Made by a program: the position numbers and the translations under genes. Positions 8,873 through 18,851 of a stretch of 64,000 nucleotides of DNA are shown in pieces; within the stretch, counting starts at the first letter, position 1; every line of letters begins with the position of its first letter. Below the pieces are notes generated by a model. It was not told the DNA's origin. It saw nothing but the letters and a program-made list of their open reading frames with translations, and did not search any database. Source of the stretch: Mycobacterium sp. MYCO198283 (lineage in GTDB: Bacteria; Actinomycetota; Actinomycetes; Mycobacteriales; Mycobacteriaceae). The stretch covers positions 372,001-436,000 of the forward strand of contig NZ_JAJQJI010000003.1 of NCBI RefSeq assembly GCF_021213805.1, given 5' to 3'.

Positions 8873-9742
8873 ATGACTGAGCTCGCGGATACTCCGACCG
8901 CTGCCGACGACGCCCTCCCGCTGGGCCCGGACTCCCTGGTCTGGCGGTACTTCGGCGACAACCGGATGTATCTCATCGGGCCGCGGCCGGCGGTGCTGCA
9001 GAACATGCTCGAGCCGCTCGGGCAGGGTGTCCTCGACCACTCGGTGTTCTTCTCCGACACCTCCGCGCGCGTCAAGCGCTCGCTGCCGCCGATCTTCCGG
9101 ACGGTCTACGGATCGGACGACGAGAACGCCGGCCGGCAGGTCCGCGACTTCCACCACCAGATCAAGGGCGACATGACCCTTCCCGACGGGAGGACCGCCC
9201 GCTACCACGCGCTGGATCCCGAGACGTACTTCTGGGCGCACGCGACGTTCGTCGAGCAGGTGCTGTACTTCGCCGACACCTTCGTCAAGCGGCTCTCGCG
9301 CGCCGAGAAAGAGCAGATCTACTCCGAGTCGAAGACCTGGTACCGCCGCTACGGCGTCAGCGAGCGGCCGATGCCCGCCGATTACGCCGCCTTCGAGCGC
9401 TACTGGGACCACATGCTCGACGAGGTCGTCGTCGCCCACAAGACGGCCCAGTACGGCGTCGGCTACGTCACCAAGGGCTTCCCCAAGCCCAAGGCGGTGC
9501 ATCCGCTGGTGTGGCGGCTGGTGGCGCCGGTGTTCAACCCGCTGGCGGCGTTCCTGACGACGGGCGGGCTGCCGCCGCGGGCCCGCGCGCTGCTCGGCCT
9601 GCCGTGGAGCGATGCCCAGGAGCGGCGCTACCAGCGGTTCGCGGCGTGCTGGCGGTCGCGCCCGGTCAACTGGGTGTGGGACCGGCTGCCGATGCGCGTG
9701 CGCTACAACTCCTATGCGCGGGCCGGCTATGCCCGGCGCTGA
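8873..9742 (+). CDS. DUF2236 / MpaB-family oxygenase-like protein
   Basis: A 289-residue protein of the DUF2236 family (latex-clearing-protein / MpaB fold), common in many copies in mycobacteria. Typical parts are [26 protein letters not shown] near the N-terminus, [34 protein letters not shown] in the middle (histidines that could ligate heme), and [18 protein letters not shown]. Substrate is unknown. The TetR gene overlaps its 3' end by 14 bases, so the two are co-expressed. The start is set by the -10 element 7 bases upstream. Confidence 0.85.
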   Translation: MTELADTPTAADDALPLGPDSLVWRYFGDNRMYLIGPRPAVLQNMLEPLGQGVLDHSVFFSDTSARVKRSLPPIFRTVYGSDDENAGRQVRDFHHQIKGDMTLPDGRTARYHALDPETYFWAHATFVEQVLYFADTFVKRLSRAEKEQIYSESKTWYRRYGVSERPMPADYAAFERYWDHMLDEVVVAHKTAQYGVGYVTKGFPKPKAVHPLVWRLVAPVFNPLAAFLTTGGLPPRARALLGLPWSDAQERRYQRFAACWRSRPVNWVWDRLPMRVRYNSYARAGYARR

Positions 9743-10322
9743 CGCCGCCACGGACGCGATCCTCGACGCCGCCGTCGCGGAGTTCGAGCAGCACGGCTTC
9801 CGGCGGGTGGCGCTCGACGACGTCGCGCGGCGCGCCGGTGTCAGCCGCACCACCATCTACCGCCGCTTCGCGGGCCGCGACGAGCTGGTGGCCGCGGTGA
9901 TCGACCGCGAGAACGCCGCGCTGTTCGCCGAGATCGCCGACGAACTGCGAAGTGCCGGGCCGCAGGCGAACTACTACGTCGAGGCGTTCACGGCGGCGAT
10001 CCTGCGCTTCCGCCGGCACCGGGTGCTCAACCGCATGATCGTCGACGAGCCGGGGCTCACCGTGGAGCTGGCGCACGCCCACTACGGCGCGGCGCTGCTG
10101 CGGATGACCGAGGCGCTGCGGGTGATCATGCCCGCGGGCTTCGTCGCGCGGGTCGGTGACGCCGCGGTGGCCGAGCTCGGCGACACGATCCTGCGATATG
10201 CGCTGATGGCGTTGCTGCTGCCCGGCGCCGGCGCGCTCGACACCGCCGACGACATCCGCGCTTTCGCGCAGCGGCACTTCCTGCCCAGCCTGCCGGCGTC
10301 GCTGCGCAGCCAGCCGGTGTGA
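9729..10322 (+). CDS. TetR/AcrR-family transcriptional regulator
   Basis: A 197-residue repressor with an N-terminal helix-turn-helix ([31 protein letters not shown], about residues 28-58) and a helical ligand-binding C-terminal domain. ATG 9729 lies inside the end of the upstream oxygenase-like gene, giving strong coupling. It probably represses its own operon through the palindrome at 8849-8861; the ligand is unknown. Confidence 0.9.
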   Translation: MPGADAATDAILDAAVAEFEQHGFRRVALDDVARRAGVSRTTIYRRFAGRDELVAAVIDRENAALFAEIADELRSAGPQANYYVEAFTAAILRFRRHRVLNRMIVDEPGLTVELAHAHYGAALLRMTEALRVIMPAGFVARVGDAAVAELGDTILRYALMALLLPGAGALDTADDIRAFAQRHFLPSLPASLRSQPV

Positions 10323-10333
10323 GGCCGCCTGCC

Positions 10334-10741
10334 CTACCGGTCCACGCTGAGCAGCAGCGTCTCCTTGACGCCCAACCGGCCGAGGATGAGCTTCCACGGC
10401 TGCCCCAGGTGCGCGACGGCCTCCGACGTCGGCACCACGCGCGGATCGCTGACGCCGAGCGTCGTCCCGGTCATGGTGATCCGCCCGCCGCCGGCGGCCC
10501 GCAGGTTGCGCACCCAGTCGGTGTCGCGGCCGTAGGGGAGCAGGATCGCCACACCGTCGTCGGTGCGGAACATCGTGACGGGCGTGCGGTACACGCGGCC
10601 GGAGCGGCGGCCGGTGTGCTCGACGACCGACCACAGCGGAACATGGCCGGACAGCGGCCCGACGAGCCGGTTGACCACCTGGCGGTTGAACTGGGCGCGC
10701 CGGCGCGCACCCAGCCATTGCGGGAGTTGCATGGGCACCAT
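10334..10741 (-). CDS. Deazaflavin (F420)-dependent nitroreductase-family protein
   Basis: A 135-residue Ddn-like split beta-barrel protein. The core run WSVVEHTGRRSGRVYRTPVTMF, then ILLPYGRDTDWVRNLRAAG and RVVPTSEAVAHL matches the family that binds F420 or related cofactors. It starts at ATG 10741, or possibly ATG 10732. The start codon is only 14 bases from that of the divergent paralogue at 10756, so there is almost no room for separate promoters. Substrate unknown. Confidence 0.85.
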   Translation of the reverse strand: MVPMQLPQWLGARRRAQFNRQVVNRLVGPLSGHVPLWSVVEHTGRRSGRVYRTPVTMFRTDDGVAILLPYGRDTDWVRNLRAAGGGRITMTGTTLGVSDPRVVPTSEAVAHLGQPWKLILGRLGVKETLLLSVDR

Positions 10742-10755
10742 CACACTCGGTGACC

Positions 10756-11157
10756 ATGGCGTACCTCAAGCCCCCGTGGCTCACCGCCAAGGTGTTCAAC
10801 CGGCTCGCCATGGCCACCGGCGTCTCGCACACCGTGGTGCTGACCGTCACCGGTCGCCGGACGCGCTACCCGCAGCGGGTGCCCGTCATCCCGGTCGACG
10901 TCGACGGCGCGACCTACCTGGTGTCGACGCGCGGGGAGTCGCAGTGGGTGCGCAACGCCCGCGCCCGCGCGACGGTGACGCTGACCCGAGACGGTCGGCA
11001 GAGCCGGCACACCGCGGTGGAGATCGCCGCCGCCGAGCGGCCGCCGATCATCGAGGCGTACCGGGCGGCGGCGGGCCGCGCGGTGGAGGCGTACTTCCGC
11101 CGGCTGCCCGATCCGGCCGATCACCCGGTGTTCCGCCTCGACCCCGCTGATCGCTGA
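10756..11157 (+). CDS. Deazaflavin-dependent oxidoreductase family protein (divergent paralogue)
   Basis: A 133-residue protein of the same fold as the divergent neighbour: [47 protein letters not shown]. It is shorter at the C-terminus. ATG 10756 is used; GTG 10750 would add two residues. The GESQWVRN segment aligns with the GRDTDWVRN cofactor segment of its neighbour. Function unknown beyond the family. Confidence 0.8.
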   Translation: MAYLKPPWLTAKVFNRLAMATGVSHTVVLTVTGRRTRYPQRVPVIPVDVDGATYLVSTRGESQWVRNARARATVTLTRDGRQSRHTAVEIAAAERPPIIEAYRAAAGRAVEAYFRRLPDPADHPVFRLDPADR

Positions 11158-11167
11158 CAGCGGACAA

Positions 11168-11180
11168 CTACACCCTGTAG
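11168..11180. promoter_or_regulatory. Palindrome upstream of hemL
   Basis: CTACACCCTGTAG has perfect 5-base arms around CCC, 35 bases before the hemL start and just after the preceding stop. It could be an operator for hemL. No regulator is recognised, and chance is not excluded. Confidence 0.3.
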
Positions 11181-11215
11181 TCGACATCGCGCGCCGAGCT
11201 GGGACACTGGAAGCC

Positions 11216-12538
11216 ATGCGCAGCACGGACCAGACCGCGGCGAACACCGCGACGTCGGCGCGGTTGTTCGCCGAGGCCGCCGCGGTCATCCCGGGTGGGG
11301 TGAACTCGCCGGTGCGGTCGTTTCGCTCCGTCGGCGGCACACCCCGCTTCATCACCGAGGCCAGCGGTTACCTGCTCACCGACGCCGACGGCAACCGCTA
11401 CGTCGACCTGGTGTGCTCGTGGGGCCCGATGATCCTCGGGCACGCCCACCCCGCGGTGGTGGAGGCGGTGCAGCGCGCGGCGGCGTCGGGGCTGTCGTTC
11501 GGGGCGCCCACGCCCGCCGAGAGCGAGCTGGCCGCCGAGCTCGTCGCGCGCGTCGAACCGGTCGAGCGGGTGCGGCTGGTGAACTCCGGCACCGAGGCCA
11601 CCATGAGTGCGGTGCGGCTGGCCCGCGGGTTCACGGGCCGCGCGAAGGTGATCAAGTTCTCCGGCTGCTACCACGGCCACGTCGACGCGCTGCTCGCCGA
11701 CGCCGGTTCGGGCGTCGCGACGCTGGGGCTGCCGTCCTCGCCCGGCGTCACCGGCGCCACGGCCGCCGACACGCTGGTGTTGCCCTACAACGACGTGGCG
11801 GCCGTCGAAGAGGCCTTCGACCGCTTCGGCCCCGAGATCGCCTGCGTCATCTCCGAGGCCTGCCCCGGCAACATGGGGACCGTGCCGCCGCAGCCGGGTT
11901 TCAACGCCGCGCTGCGCCGCGTGACCGCCGATCACGGCGCGCTGCTGATCCTCGACGAGGTGATGACGGGTTTCCGCATGAGCCGCTCGGGCTGGTACGG
12001 CCTGGAGGGGGTCGCGGCCGACCTCTACACGTTCGGCAAGGTGATGAGCGGCGGGCTGCCCGCGGCGGCGTTCGGGGGCCGCGCCGAGGTCATGGAGCGG
12101 CTCGCCCCGCTGGGCCCGGTGTACCAGGCGGGCACGCTGTCGGGGAACCCGGTGGCGGTGGCCGCCGGGCTGGCGACGCTGCGGGCCGCCGACGACGGCG
12201 TGTACGCCGCGTTGAACACCGCCGCCGACCGGGTCACCGCGCTGCTGTCCGAGGCGCTGACCGAACACGGTGTGTCGCACACGATCCCGCGCGCCGGCAC
12301 CTTCTTCTCGGTGTTCTTCGGCGACGGGCCGGTCGCGGACTTCACCGCCGCCCGCGCCAGCGAGACGTGGCGGTATCCGGCGTTCTTCCACGCGCTGCTC
12401 GACGGCGGCGTGTACGCACCGCCCAGCGCGTTCGAGACGTGGTTCGTTTCCGCGGCCCTCGACGACGACGCGTTCGGTCGGATCGCCGACGCGCTGCCGG
12501 CCGCGGCCCGCGCCGCGGCCGAGGCGACGGCGACGTGA
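11216..12538 (+). CDS. hemL: Glutamate-1-semialdehyde 2,1-aminomutase
   Basis: The 440-residue PLP enzyme makes 5-aminolevulinate from glutamate-1-semialdehyde, the step between HemA and HemB. It shows [12 protein letters not shown], the cofactor region [34 protein letters not shown] and Lys275 in [19 protein letters not shown], which forms the PLP aldimine. ATG 11216 gives the usual N-terminus. It heads an operon with a phosphatase and the cytochrome c maturation genes, linking heme supply with heme use. Confidence 0.96.
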   Translation: MRSTDQTAANTATSARLFAEAAAVIPGGVNSPVRSFRSVGGTPRFITEASGYLLTDADGNRYVDLVCSWGPMILGHAHPAVVEAVQRAAASGLSFGAPTPAESELAAELVARVEPVERVRLVNSGTEATMSAVRLARGFTGRAKVIKFSGCYHGHVDALLADAGSGVATLGLPSSPGVTGATAADTLVLPYNDVAAVEEAFDRFGPEIACVISEACPGNMGTVPPQPGFNAALRRVTADHGALLILDEVMTGFRMSRSGWYGLEGVAADLYTFGKVMSGGLPAAAFGGRAEVMERLAPLGPVYQAGTLSGNPVAVAAGLATLRAADDGVYAALNTAADRVTALLSEALTEHGVSHTIPRAGTFFSVFFGDGPVADFTAARASETWRYPAFFHALLDGGVYAPPSAFETWFVSAALDDDAFGRIADALPAAARAAAEATAT

Positions 12539-13146
12539 GCGCGGTGCGCACCGTGGTGCACGTGATGCGCCACGGCGAGGTCGAGAACCCCGACCAGATC
12601 CTCTACGGCCGGCTGCCCGGCTACCACCTGTCGGCCCGCGGCCGGGCGCAGGCCGCGGCCGTCGCCGGCTGGCTCGCCGGGCGCGACATCGTCTACGTGG
12701 TGGCCTCCCCGCTGGAGCGGGCGCAGGAGACCGCCGCGCCGATCGCGGCGGCGCGCGGGGTGTCGATCGACACCGACGCCGATCTCATCGAGTCGGAGAA
12801 CGTCTTCCAGGGCAAGAAGGTCTCACCCGGCGACGGCGCGCTGCGCAACCCGCTCAACTGGCGGTATCTGCGCAATCCGCGCACCCCGTCGTGGGGCGAG
12901 CCGTACGCGCAGGTCGCCGAGCGCATGACCGCGGCGCTGCACCGGGCGCGGGACAAGGCGGCGGGCCACGAGGCGGTGTGCGTCAGCCACCAGCTGCCGG
13001 TCGAGACGCTGCGCCGCTCGATGCGGGGGCAGCCGCTGCACCACCTGCCCACCCGGCGGATGTGCAACCTGGCGTCGGTGACGTCGTTCTACTTCTCCGG
13101 CGACGACTGCGTCGGCTGGGGGTACGCGGAGCTGGCCGGACAGTGA
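12535..13146 (+). CDS. Histidine phosphatase (phosphoglycerate mutase-like)
   Basis: A 203-residue member of the histidine phosphatase superfamily. The phospho-acceptor motif is VMRHGE (His13), the second catalytic histidine is in [10 protein letters not shown], and the arginine/glutamate pair is in [12 protein letters not shown]. The motif after RHGE ([18 protein letters not shown]) resembles broad-specificity phosphatases rather than glycolytic mutase. GTG 12535 overlaps the hemL stop. In mycobacteria (Rv0525) it always sits before the cytochrome c genes; substrate unknown. Confidence 0.88.
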   Translation: MSAVRTVVHVMRHGEVENPDQILYGRLPGYHLSARGRAQAAAVAGWLAGRDIVYVVASPLERAQETAAPIAAARGVSIDTDADLIESENVFQGKKVSPGDGALRNPLNWRYLRNPRTPSWGEPYAQVAERMTAALHRARDKAAGHEAVCVSHQLPVETLRRSMRGQPLHHLPTRRMCNLASVTSFYFSGDDCVGWGYAELAGQ

Positions 13147-13742
13147 AGCGGCTCGTCGTCGGGGTGGTGTGCGCGGTGGCCGTGCTCGCCGGGTGCGCCA
13201 CCGGTGACGACGCCGTCGCCCAGGGCGGGACGTTCGAGTTCGTCGCTCCGGGCGGCCAGACCGACATCCGCTACGACCCGCCGGCCGACCGCGGCCGGCC
13301 CGGCCCGATCAGCGGGCCGGACCTGCGGAATCCGGCCATGACCCGGTCGCTCGACGACTTCGCCGGGCAGGTCGTCGTCCTCAACGTGTGGGGTCAGTGG
13401 TGCGGGCCGTGCCGCACCGAGATCACGCAGCTGCAGCGGGTGTACGACGCGACCCGCGATCGTGGGGTGGCGTTTTTGGGCATCGACGTCCGCGACCAGA
13501 ACCGCGACGCCGCGGTCGACTTCGTCACCGACCGCCGCATCACGTTCCCGTCGATCTACGACCCGCCGATGCGGACGCTGATCGCGTTCGGCGGAAAGTA
13601 CCCCACCACGGTCATCCCGTCGACCGTGGTTCTCGACCGCCGGCACCGGGTGGCGGCGGTCTTCCTGCGCGAGCTGCTGGCGCAGGACCTGCAGCCGGTG
13701 GTGGAACGCGTTGCCGCCGAACCGGATACGGGTGCGGCGTGA
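13143..13742 (+). CDS. ccsX: TlpA/ResA-like thioredoxin lipoprotein for cytochrome c maturation
   Basis: A 199-residue secreted thioredoxin. It has a lipobox AVLAGC with lipidated Cys18 and the active site W86-C87-G-P-C90 in [15 protein letters not shown], followed by a cis-proline segment ([14 protein letters not shown]). It should sit on the outer face of the membrane and reduce apocytochrome c cysteines with electrons from CcdA. It overlaps both neighbours by 4 bases, so the whole ccs operon is coupled. Confidence 0.9.
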   Translation: MKRLVVGVVCAVAVLAGCATGDDAVAQGGTFEFVAPGGQTDIRYDPPADRGRPGPISGPDLRNPAMTRSLDDFAGQVVVLNVWGQWCGPCRTEITQLQRVYDATRDRGVAFLGIDVRDQNRDAAVDFVTDRRITFPSIYDPPMRTLIAFGGKYPTTVIPSTVVLDRRHRVAAVFLRELLAQDLQPVVERVAAEPDTGAA

Positions 13743-14512
13743 CCGGCTTCGCCGACACCGCGGCCGCCGGGCCGCTGCTCGTCGCGCTGGCGGTCTCCGC
13801 GCTGGCCGGCCTGGTGTCGTTCGCGTCGCCGTGCGTGGTGCCGCTGGTGCCCGGCTACCTGTCGTATCTGGCTGCCGTCGTGGGTGTTTCGGACGACAGT
13901 GGCACGGTGCAGGCGCCGCCGGCGGTGCGGTGGCGCGTCGCCGGCTCGGCCGCGCTGTTCGTCGCCGGCTTCACCGCGGTGTTCCTGCTCGGCACCGTCG
14001 CGGTGCTCGGCATGACGACCACGCTCATCACCAATCAGCTGCTGCTGCAACGGATCGGCGGCGTCGTCACCATCGGCATGGGCCTGGTGTTCCTCGGCAT
14101 GGTCCCGGTGCTGCAGCGGCAGGTGCGGTTCAGTCCCCGGCAGGTGTCGACGCTGGCGGGCGCGCCGCTGCTCGGCGCGGTGTTCGCGCTGGGCTGGACG
14201 CCGTGTCTGGGGCCGACGCTCACCGGCGTGATGACGCTGGCGGCCGCCAGCGACGGGCAGACCGTCGCGCGCGGGGTGGCGCTGGTGGTGGCCTACTGCC
14301 TGGGCCTCGGGCTGCCGTTCATCGCGCTGGCCCTCGGATCGGCCCGGGCCGTGCAGGGCGTCGGCTGGCTGCGCCGTCACGGCCGCGCGATCCAGATCTT
14401 CGGCGGGGTGCTGCTCGTCGTCGTCGGCGCCGCCCTGGTCACCGGCGTCTGGAACGACTTCATCTCCTGGGTGCGCGACGCGTTCGTCACCGACGCGCGG
14501 CTGCCGATATGA
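13739..14512 (+). CDS. ccdA: Cytochrome c biogenesis protein CcdA
   Basis: A 257-residue polytopic protein with about six helices. The two redox cysteines lie in [14 protein letters not shown] (Cys32) and [12 protein letters not shown], one in each half of the inverted-repeat fold. It passes reducing power from cytoplasmic thioredoxin across the membrane to CcsX. GTG 13739 overlaps the previous stop by 4 bases. Confidence 0.94.
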   Translation: MTGFADTAAAGPLLVALAVSALAGLVSFASPCVVPLVPGYLSYLAAVVGVSDDSGTVQAPPAVRWRVAGSAALFVAGFTAVFLLGTVAVLGMTTTLITNQLLLQRIGGVVTIGMGLVFLGMVPVLQRQVRFSPRQVSTLAGAPLLGAVFALGWTPCLGPTLTGVMTLAAASDGQTVARGVALVVAYCLGLGLPFIALALGSARAVQGVGWLRRHGRAIQIFGGVLLVVVGAALVTGVWNDFISWVRDAFVTDARLPI

Positions 14513-16104
14513 CGCGCGCGCTGGCGACGCTGCGCAACCTGTGGCGGGCGCTGACGTCGATGGGCACCGCGCTGGTGCTGCTGTTCCTGCTGGCGCTCGC
14601 CGCGGTCCCCGGCGCCCTGCTGCCGCAGCGCAACCTCAACGAGGCCAAGGTCGACGAATACCTCGCCGAGCACCCGACGCTGGGGCCGTGGCTGGACCGG
14701 GTGCAGGCGTTCGACGTGTTCTCCAGCGCCTGGTTCACCGCCATCTACGTGCTGCTGTTCGTCTCGCTGATCGGCTGCCTGCTGCCGCGGCTGGTCGAGC
14801 ACGCGCGCTCGCTGCGGGCGGTGCCCGTCGCCGCGCCCCGCAACCTGTCCCGGCTGCCGAAGCACCACGAGCAGACCGTGGCGGCCGAGCCGGACGAGGT
14901 GGCCGCCGCGGTCGCGCAGCGGCTGCGCGGCTGGCGGACCGTCACCCGCCGGACCGACGACGCGACCGAAGTCTCGGCGGAGAAGGGCTACCTGCGCGAG
15001 TTCGGCAACCTCGTCTTCCACTTCTCGCTGCTCGGGCTGCTGGTGGCCGTCGCGGTCGGCCGACTGTTCGGCTACGAGGGCAACGTCATCGTGGTCGCCG
15101 ACAGCGGTCCGGGCTTCTGCTCGGCGTCGCCGGCGGCGTTCGACTCCTTCCGTGCCGGCAACACCGTCGACGGCACGTCGCTGTACCCGATGTGCGTGCG
15201 CGTCAACAGCTTCGACGCCGACTACTTGCCGAGCGGCCAGGCGCTGTCGTTCGCCGCCGACATCGACTACCAGGCCGGCGACGACCTGGCGGCCGGCACG
15301 TGGCGGCCCTACCGGCTCAAGGTCAACGAGCCGCTGCGCGTCGGCGGCGACCGGGTGTACCTGCAGGGCCACGGCTACGCCCCGACGTTCACCGTCACCT
15401 TCCCCGACGGCCAGACCCGCACCCAGACCGTGCAGTGGCGACCCGACGACCCGACCACGCTGCTGTCGAGCGGCGTGATGCGGTTCGACCCGCCCGCCGG
15501 CACCTACCCCGACCCCGACGAGCGCCGGAAGAACCAGATCGCGATCCAGGGCCTGTTCGCGCCGACCGAGCAGCTCGACGGCACGCTGCTGTCGTCGAGC
15601 TTCCCGGCGCAGAACAAGCCCGCCGTCGCCGTCGACATCTACCGCGGCGACACCGGGCTGGACACCGGCCGGCCGCAGTCGCTGTTCACGCTCGACGCCC
15701 GGCTGATCGGGCAGGGCCGGCTGACCCGGGAGCAGCGGGTGAACCTGCGCGCCGGCCAGGACGTGCGGCTCGCCGACGGCACCAGCGTGCGTTTCGACGG
15801 TGCGACGCCGTTCGTCAACCTGCAGGTGTCCCACGACCCCGGCCAGCTGTGGGTGCTGGTGTTCGCGATGACGATGATGGGCGGGCTGCTGGTGTCGCTG
15901 ATCGTGCGCCGCCGCCGCGTCTGGATCCGGCTGACACCGGGGGGCGGCCGTCCACGCGAGGAGCAAGAAGCGCCCAGTACCGTGAAAGTAGAGGTAGGCG
16001 GCCTGGCGCGCACCGACAACTCCGGCTGGGGTGACGAGTTCGAGCGGCTGGTGTCCCGGTTGCTCGACGGGTTCGCAGAGCCGGTGAAGGAGAAGGTGTC
16101 ATGA
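14509..16104 (+). CDS. resB: ResB/Ccs1-like cytochrome c biogenesis protein
   Basis: The 531-residue System II component has three N-terminal helices (starting [30 protein letters not shown]), a further helix near [17 protein letters not shown], a large extracytoplasmic domain and a last helix [20 protein letters not shown]. With CcsA it forms the heme handling and cytochrome c synthetase complex. A cytoplasmic tail of about 60 residues ends in [18 protein letters not shown] 14509 overlaps ccdA. Confidence 0.92.
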   Translation: MTRALATLRNLWRALTSMGTALVLLFLLALAAVPGALLPQRNLNEAKVDEYLAEHPTLGPWLDRVQAFDVFSSAWFTAIYVLLFVSLIGCLLPRLVEHARSLRAVPVAAPRNLSRLPKHHEQTVAAEPDEVAAAVAQRLRGWRTVTRRTDDATEVSAEKGYLREFGNLVFHFSLLGLLVAVAVGRLFGYEGNVIVVADSGPGFCSASPAAFDSFRAGNTVDGTSLYPMCVRVNSFDADYLPSGQALSFAADIDYQAGDDLAAGTWRPYRLKVNEPLRVGGDRVYLQGHGYAPTFTVTFPDGQTRTQTVQWRPDDPTTLLSSGVMRFDPPAGTYPDPDERRKNQIAIQGLFAPTEQLDGTLLSSSFPAQNKPAVAVDIYRGDTGLDTGRPQSLFTLDARLIGQGRLTREQRVNLRAGQDVRLADGTSVRFDGATPFVNLQVSHDPGQLWVLVFAMTMMGGLLVSLIVRRRRVWIRLTPGGGRPREEQEAPSTVKVEVGGLARTDNSGWGDEFERLVSRLLDGFAEPVKEKVS

Positions 16105-17084
16105 ATACCCCCCACGTGGACATCGGGCTGTCCCGGTACTCCGACTGGGCGTTCACGTCGTCGGTGGTGCTGCTCGTGCTGGCGCTGCTGCTGTTGGCGG
16201 TCGAGCTCGCCTACAGCCGCGGCCGCAAGGTGGAGGCGCGCGAACTGGTGGGCGCGTCGACCGGCGCGGTGACCCGCGACAGCGCCATCCCGGGCGTCGT
16301 GCAGGAGGCGCCCCGGCGGCCGTTCGACGAGCGGGTCGGCGGGGCGGGGCTGGCCTTGACCTACGTCGGCATCGCGGCGCTGGCGGTGTGTGTGGTGCTG
16401 CGCGGGCTCGCGACCTCGCGGGTGCCGTGGGGCAACATGTACGAGTTCATCAACCTGACGTGCCTGTCGGGGCTGGTGGCGGCCGCCGTGGTGCTGCGGC
16501 GGCCGCAGTACCGGGCGCTGTGGGTGTTCGTGCTGGTGCCGGTGCTCGTGCTGCTGACGGTGTCGGGCCGCTGGCTGTACGCCAACGCCGCACCCGTCAT
16601 GCCGGCGCTGCAGTCCTATTGGCTGCCGATCCACGTGTCGGTGGTGAGCCTGGGATCCGGGGTGTTCCTGGTGGCGGGCGTCGCGAGCATCCTGTTCCTG
16701 TTGAAGACCTCGCGCCTCGGGGATCCGCAGACCGGTGGCTCGCCGGCGCGGGTGCTGAGCCGGTTGCCCGACGCCCAAGCGCTCGACCGGATCGCCTACC
16801 GCACCACGATCTTCGCGTTCCCGGTGTTCGGTTTCGGCGTGATCTTCGGCGCCATCTGGGCCGAGGAGGCATGGGGCCGCTACTGGGGCTGGGATCCGAA
16901 GGAGACGGTGTCGTTCATCGCGTGGGTCGTCTACGCCGCCTACCTGCACGCCCGCTCGACGGCCGGCTGGCGCGACCGGAAGGCGGCCTGGATCAACGTC
17001 GTCGGCTTCGTCGCGATGGTCTTCAACCTGTTCTTCATCAACCTGGTGACGGTCGGGCTGCACTCCTACGCCGGGGTGGGCTAG
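16101..17084 (+). CDS. ccsA: Cytochrome c biogenesis heme-handling protein CcsA
   Basis: A 327-residue polytopic membrane protein of the heme handling family. The heme-binding WWD-type motif is W262-G-W-D in RYWGWDPKETVSFIAWVVYAAYLHAR, and conserved histidines flank it (LPIHVSVV and GLHSYAGVG). It exports or presents heme to apocytochromes together with ResB, whose stop it overlaps by 4 bases. It is the last clear member of the hemL-gpm-ccsX-ccdA-resB-ccsA unit. Confidence 0.95.
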   Translation: MNTPHVDIGLSRYSDWAFTSSVVLLVLALLLLAVELAYSRGRKVEARELVGASTGAVTRDSAIPGVVQEAPRRPFDERVGGAGLALTYVGIAALAVCVVLRGLATSRVPWGNMYEFINLTCLSGLVAAAVVLRRPQYRALWVFVLVPVLVLLTVSGRWLYANAAPVMPALQSYWLPIHVSVVSLGSGVFLVAGVASILFLLKTSRLGDPQTGGSPARVLSRLPDAQALDRIAYRTTIFAFPVFGFGVIFGAIWAEEAWGRYWGWDPKETVSFIAWVVYAAYLHARSTAGWRDRKAAWINVVGFVAMVFNLFFINLVTVGLHSYAGVG

Positions 17085-17137
17085 GCACTAATCTCGGGTG
17101 TCGACGTGTCCTGCGTGACCACCAGCGGAAGGAACCC

Positions 17138-18628
17138 GTGTCCGACTTCCGGGACGAAAAGCACCACCACGGCCGCCACGAGCGGGACCTGTCATCGGGC
17201 GGCGGCGCCGTCGAGGGCGGCTATCGCAGCGTCGAATCCGCGGGCGGACAACTGTTTCCGGGCTATGCGACGCCGGACGTGACCGAGCAGACGGTGTCTC
17301 CGCCCGCAGCGGCTGCGTCGCCGTATCCGTCGGCCGGCGGTTTCCGCGCCGAGCGGCGCTTCACCGATCCCGCCGACGCCCCGCCGCCCGAGTGGACGGC
17401 CGACACCCCGCCGACGGGTTTCGCCGCACCGGTCACCACGGCGTCACCGCCTGCGGCTCAAGCCCAGCCGCCGGCGGCGCAAGCCCAGCCGCCTGCCCCG
17501 CCGCACTTCGGCGGCTACCCGAACCCGATCCCGCCGCCGGTGGCGCAGGCCCAGCCGCCGGCGGCGCAAGCCCAGCCGCCTACGGCGCAAGCCCAGCCGC
17601 CTGCCCCGCCGCACTTCGGCGGTTACACGAACCCGATTCCGCCGCCGGTGGCGCCCGGCGGCCCGCTGCAGGCGCCGAGCACACCCACCTCGCGCGACCT
17701 GTCGACGTCGGCGCTGCTGCGGCAGTCGAAGCCCGCGCCGTCGGGAGGTTGGCGGCGATGGCTGTACCTCGCGACCGGCCGGCTGGTGAACGTCGGCGAG
17801 AGCCCGAAGCACAGCCACCGGCAGGCGCTGCTGGCCCAGGTCAACGCGCCGCTGCAGGGCTGCTATCGGATCGCCCTGCTGTCGCTGAAGGGCGGTGTCG
17901 GCAAGACGACCATCACCGCGACGCTCGGCGCGACGTTCGCCTCGATCCGCGGCGACCGGGTGATCGCCGTGGACGCCAACCCCGACCGCGGCACGCTCAG
18001 CCAGAAGGTGCCGTTGGAGACGCCCGCGACGGTGCGCCACCTGCTGCGCGACGCCGAGGGCATTTCGCGCTACAGCGACGTCCGCAGCTACACCTCGCAG
18101 GGGCCGAGCCGCCTGGAGGTGCTCGCATCGGAGAGCGATCCCGCGGTGTCGGAGGCGTTCTCGGCCGAGGACTATGCGCGCACGCTGGAGATCCTGGAGA
18201 AGTTCTATTCGCTGGTGCTCACCGACTGCGGCACCGGGCTGATGCACTCGGCGATGTCGTCGGTGCTGTCCAAGGCCGATGCGTTGATCGTGGTGAGCTC
18301 CGGCTCGGTGGACGGCGCCCGCAGCGCATCCGCGACGCTGGACTGGCTCGACGCGCACGGCTATCAAGACCTGGTGCGGCGGTCGGTGGCGGTGGTCAAC
18401 GCGGTGCGGCCGCGGTCGGGCAAGGTCGACATGCAAAAGGTGGTGGACCACTTCTCGCGCCGGTGCAAGGCGGTGCGGTTGGTGCCCTTCGACCCGCATC
18501 TCGAGGAGGGAGCCGAGATCGACCTCGACCGCCTGCGGCGCGAAACCCGCGAGGCGCTGATCGAGCTGGCGGCCGTGGTGGCCGACGGATTTCCGGAAGC
18601 CGACCGCACCCGGCAGCTGTTCGCCTAG
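17138..18628 (+). CDS. Proline/alanine-rich MinD/ParA-like ATPase
   Basis: The 496-residue protein has a disordered N-terminal half of about 200 residues (His-rich start HHHGRHERD, then Pro/Ala/Gln repeats AQAQPPA and two copies of a 21-residue block ending in NPIPPPVA). A deviant-Walker P-loop ATPase follows: K251-GGVGK256-TT, VDANPDRGTLS and LTDCGTGL. This layout recalls EspI-type ESX-associated proteins of mycobacteria, although it lies beside cytochrome c genes (Rv0530 position). No membrane helix is seen. It may organise a secretion or cell-pole machine (inference). Confidence 0.82.
   Translation: MSDFRDEKHHHGRHERDLSSGGGAVEGGYRSVESAGGQLFPGYATPDVTEQTVSPPAAAASPYPSAGGFRAERRFTDPADAPPPEWTADTPPTGFAAPVTTASPPAAQAQPPAAQAQPPAPPHFGGYPNPIPPPVAQAQPPAAQAQPPTAQAQPPAPPHFGGYTNPIPPPVAPGGPLQAPSTPTSRDLSTSALLRQSKPAPSGGWRRWLYLATGRLVNVGESPKHSHRQALLAQVNAPLQGCYRIALLSLKGGVGKTTITATLGATFASIRGDRVIAVDANPDRGTLSQKVPLETPATVRHLLRDAEGISRYSDVRSYTSQGPSRLEVLASESDPAVSEAFSAEDYARTLEILEKFYSLVLTDCGTGLMHSAMSSVLSKADALIVVSSGSVDGARSASATLDWLDAHGYQDLVRRSVAVVNAVRPRSGKVDMQKVVDHFSRRCKAVRLVPFDPHLEEGAEIDLDRLRRETREALIELAAVVADGFPEADRTRQLFA
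17483..17653 (+). repeat. Two 63-bp in-frame repeats in the proline-rich region
   Basis: Positions 17483-17545 and 17591-17653 are nearly identical (three visible base differences) and encode the block AQPPAPPHFGGY-x-NPIPPPVA. Shorter AQAQPP units fill the space between. This is a coding tandem repeat likely to vary in number between strains. Confidence 0.85.
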
Positions 18629-18804
18629 GCCTGCGGCGAATCCTTCGAATTGCCACCGGCGTCGCGGCCGAGGCGCCACAGGAAATCGGGGTCGTCATCC
18701 GGGCCGACGACCCGGGGTTGCGGCCGGTGGGCCTTCGCGCGCAGCAGCCGCCAGCCCGTATAGACCACTACGGCGACGGCGAGCAGAAGAAGCAGGTAAA
18801 CCAC
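18625..18804 (-). CDS. Small single-helix membrane protein
   Basis: A 59-residue protein easily missed because of its length. It starts at GTG 18804 behind a strong AGGAGGG, has one N-terminal helix VVYLLLLLAVAVVVYTGW, then a basic stretch RLLRAKAHRP and a conserved-looking acidic segment VVGPDDDPDFLWRLGRD. An equivalent (Rv0530A) exists at this place in M. tuberculosis, from memory. Its stop overlaps the stop region of the convergent MinD-like gene. Function unknown; the DDDPDFLWRL segment looks like a docking motif (inference). Confidence 0.75.
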   Translation of the reverse strand: MVYLLLLLAVAVVVYTGWRLLRAKAHRPQPRVVGPDDDPDFLWRLGRDAGGNSKDSPQA

Positions 18805-18851
18805 GAAATCCCTCCTGTCACCGAATATACGCGCGTCGGTAAGCTCGCCGG

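Noticed and set aside
11168..11180. CTACACCCTGTAG as the same operator as TACAAATTCTGTA at 8849
   Set aside because: Arms look alike, but spacing differs (3 versus 5 central bases), so a shared regulator is not supported.
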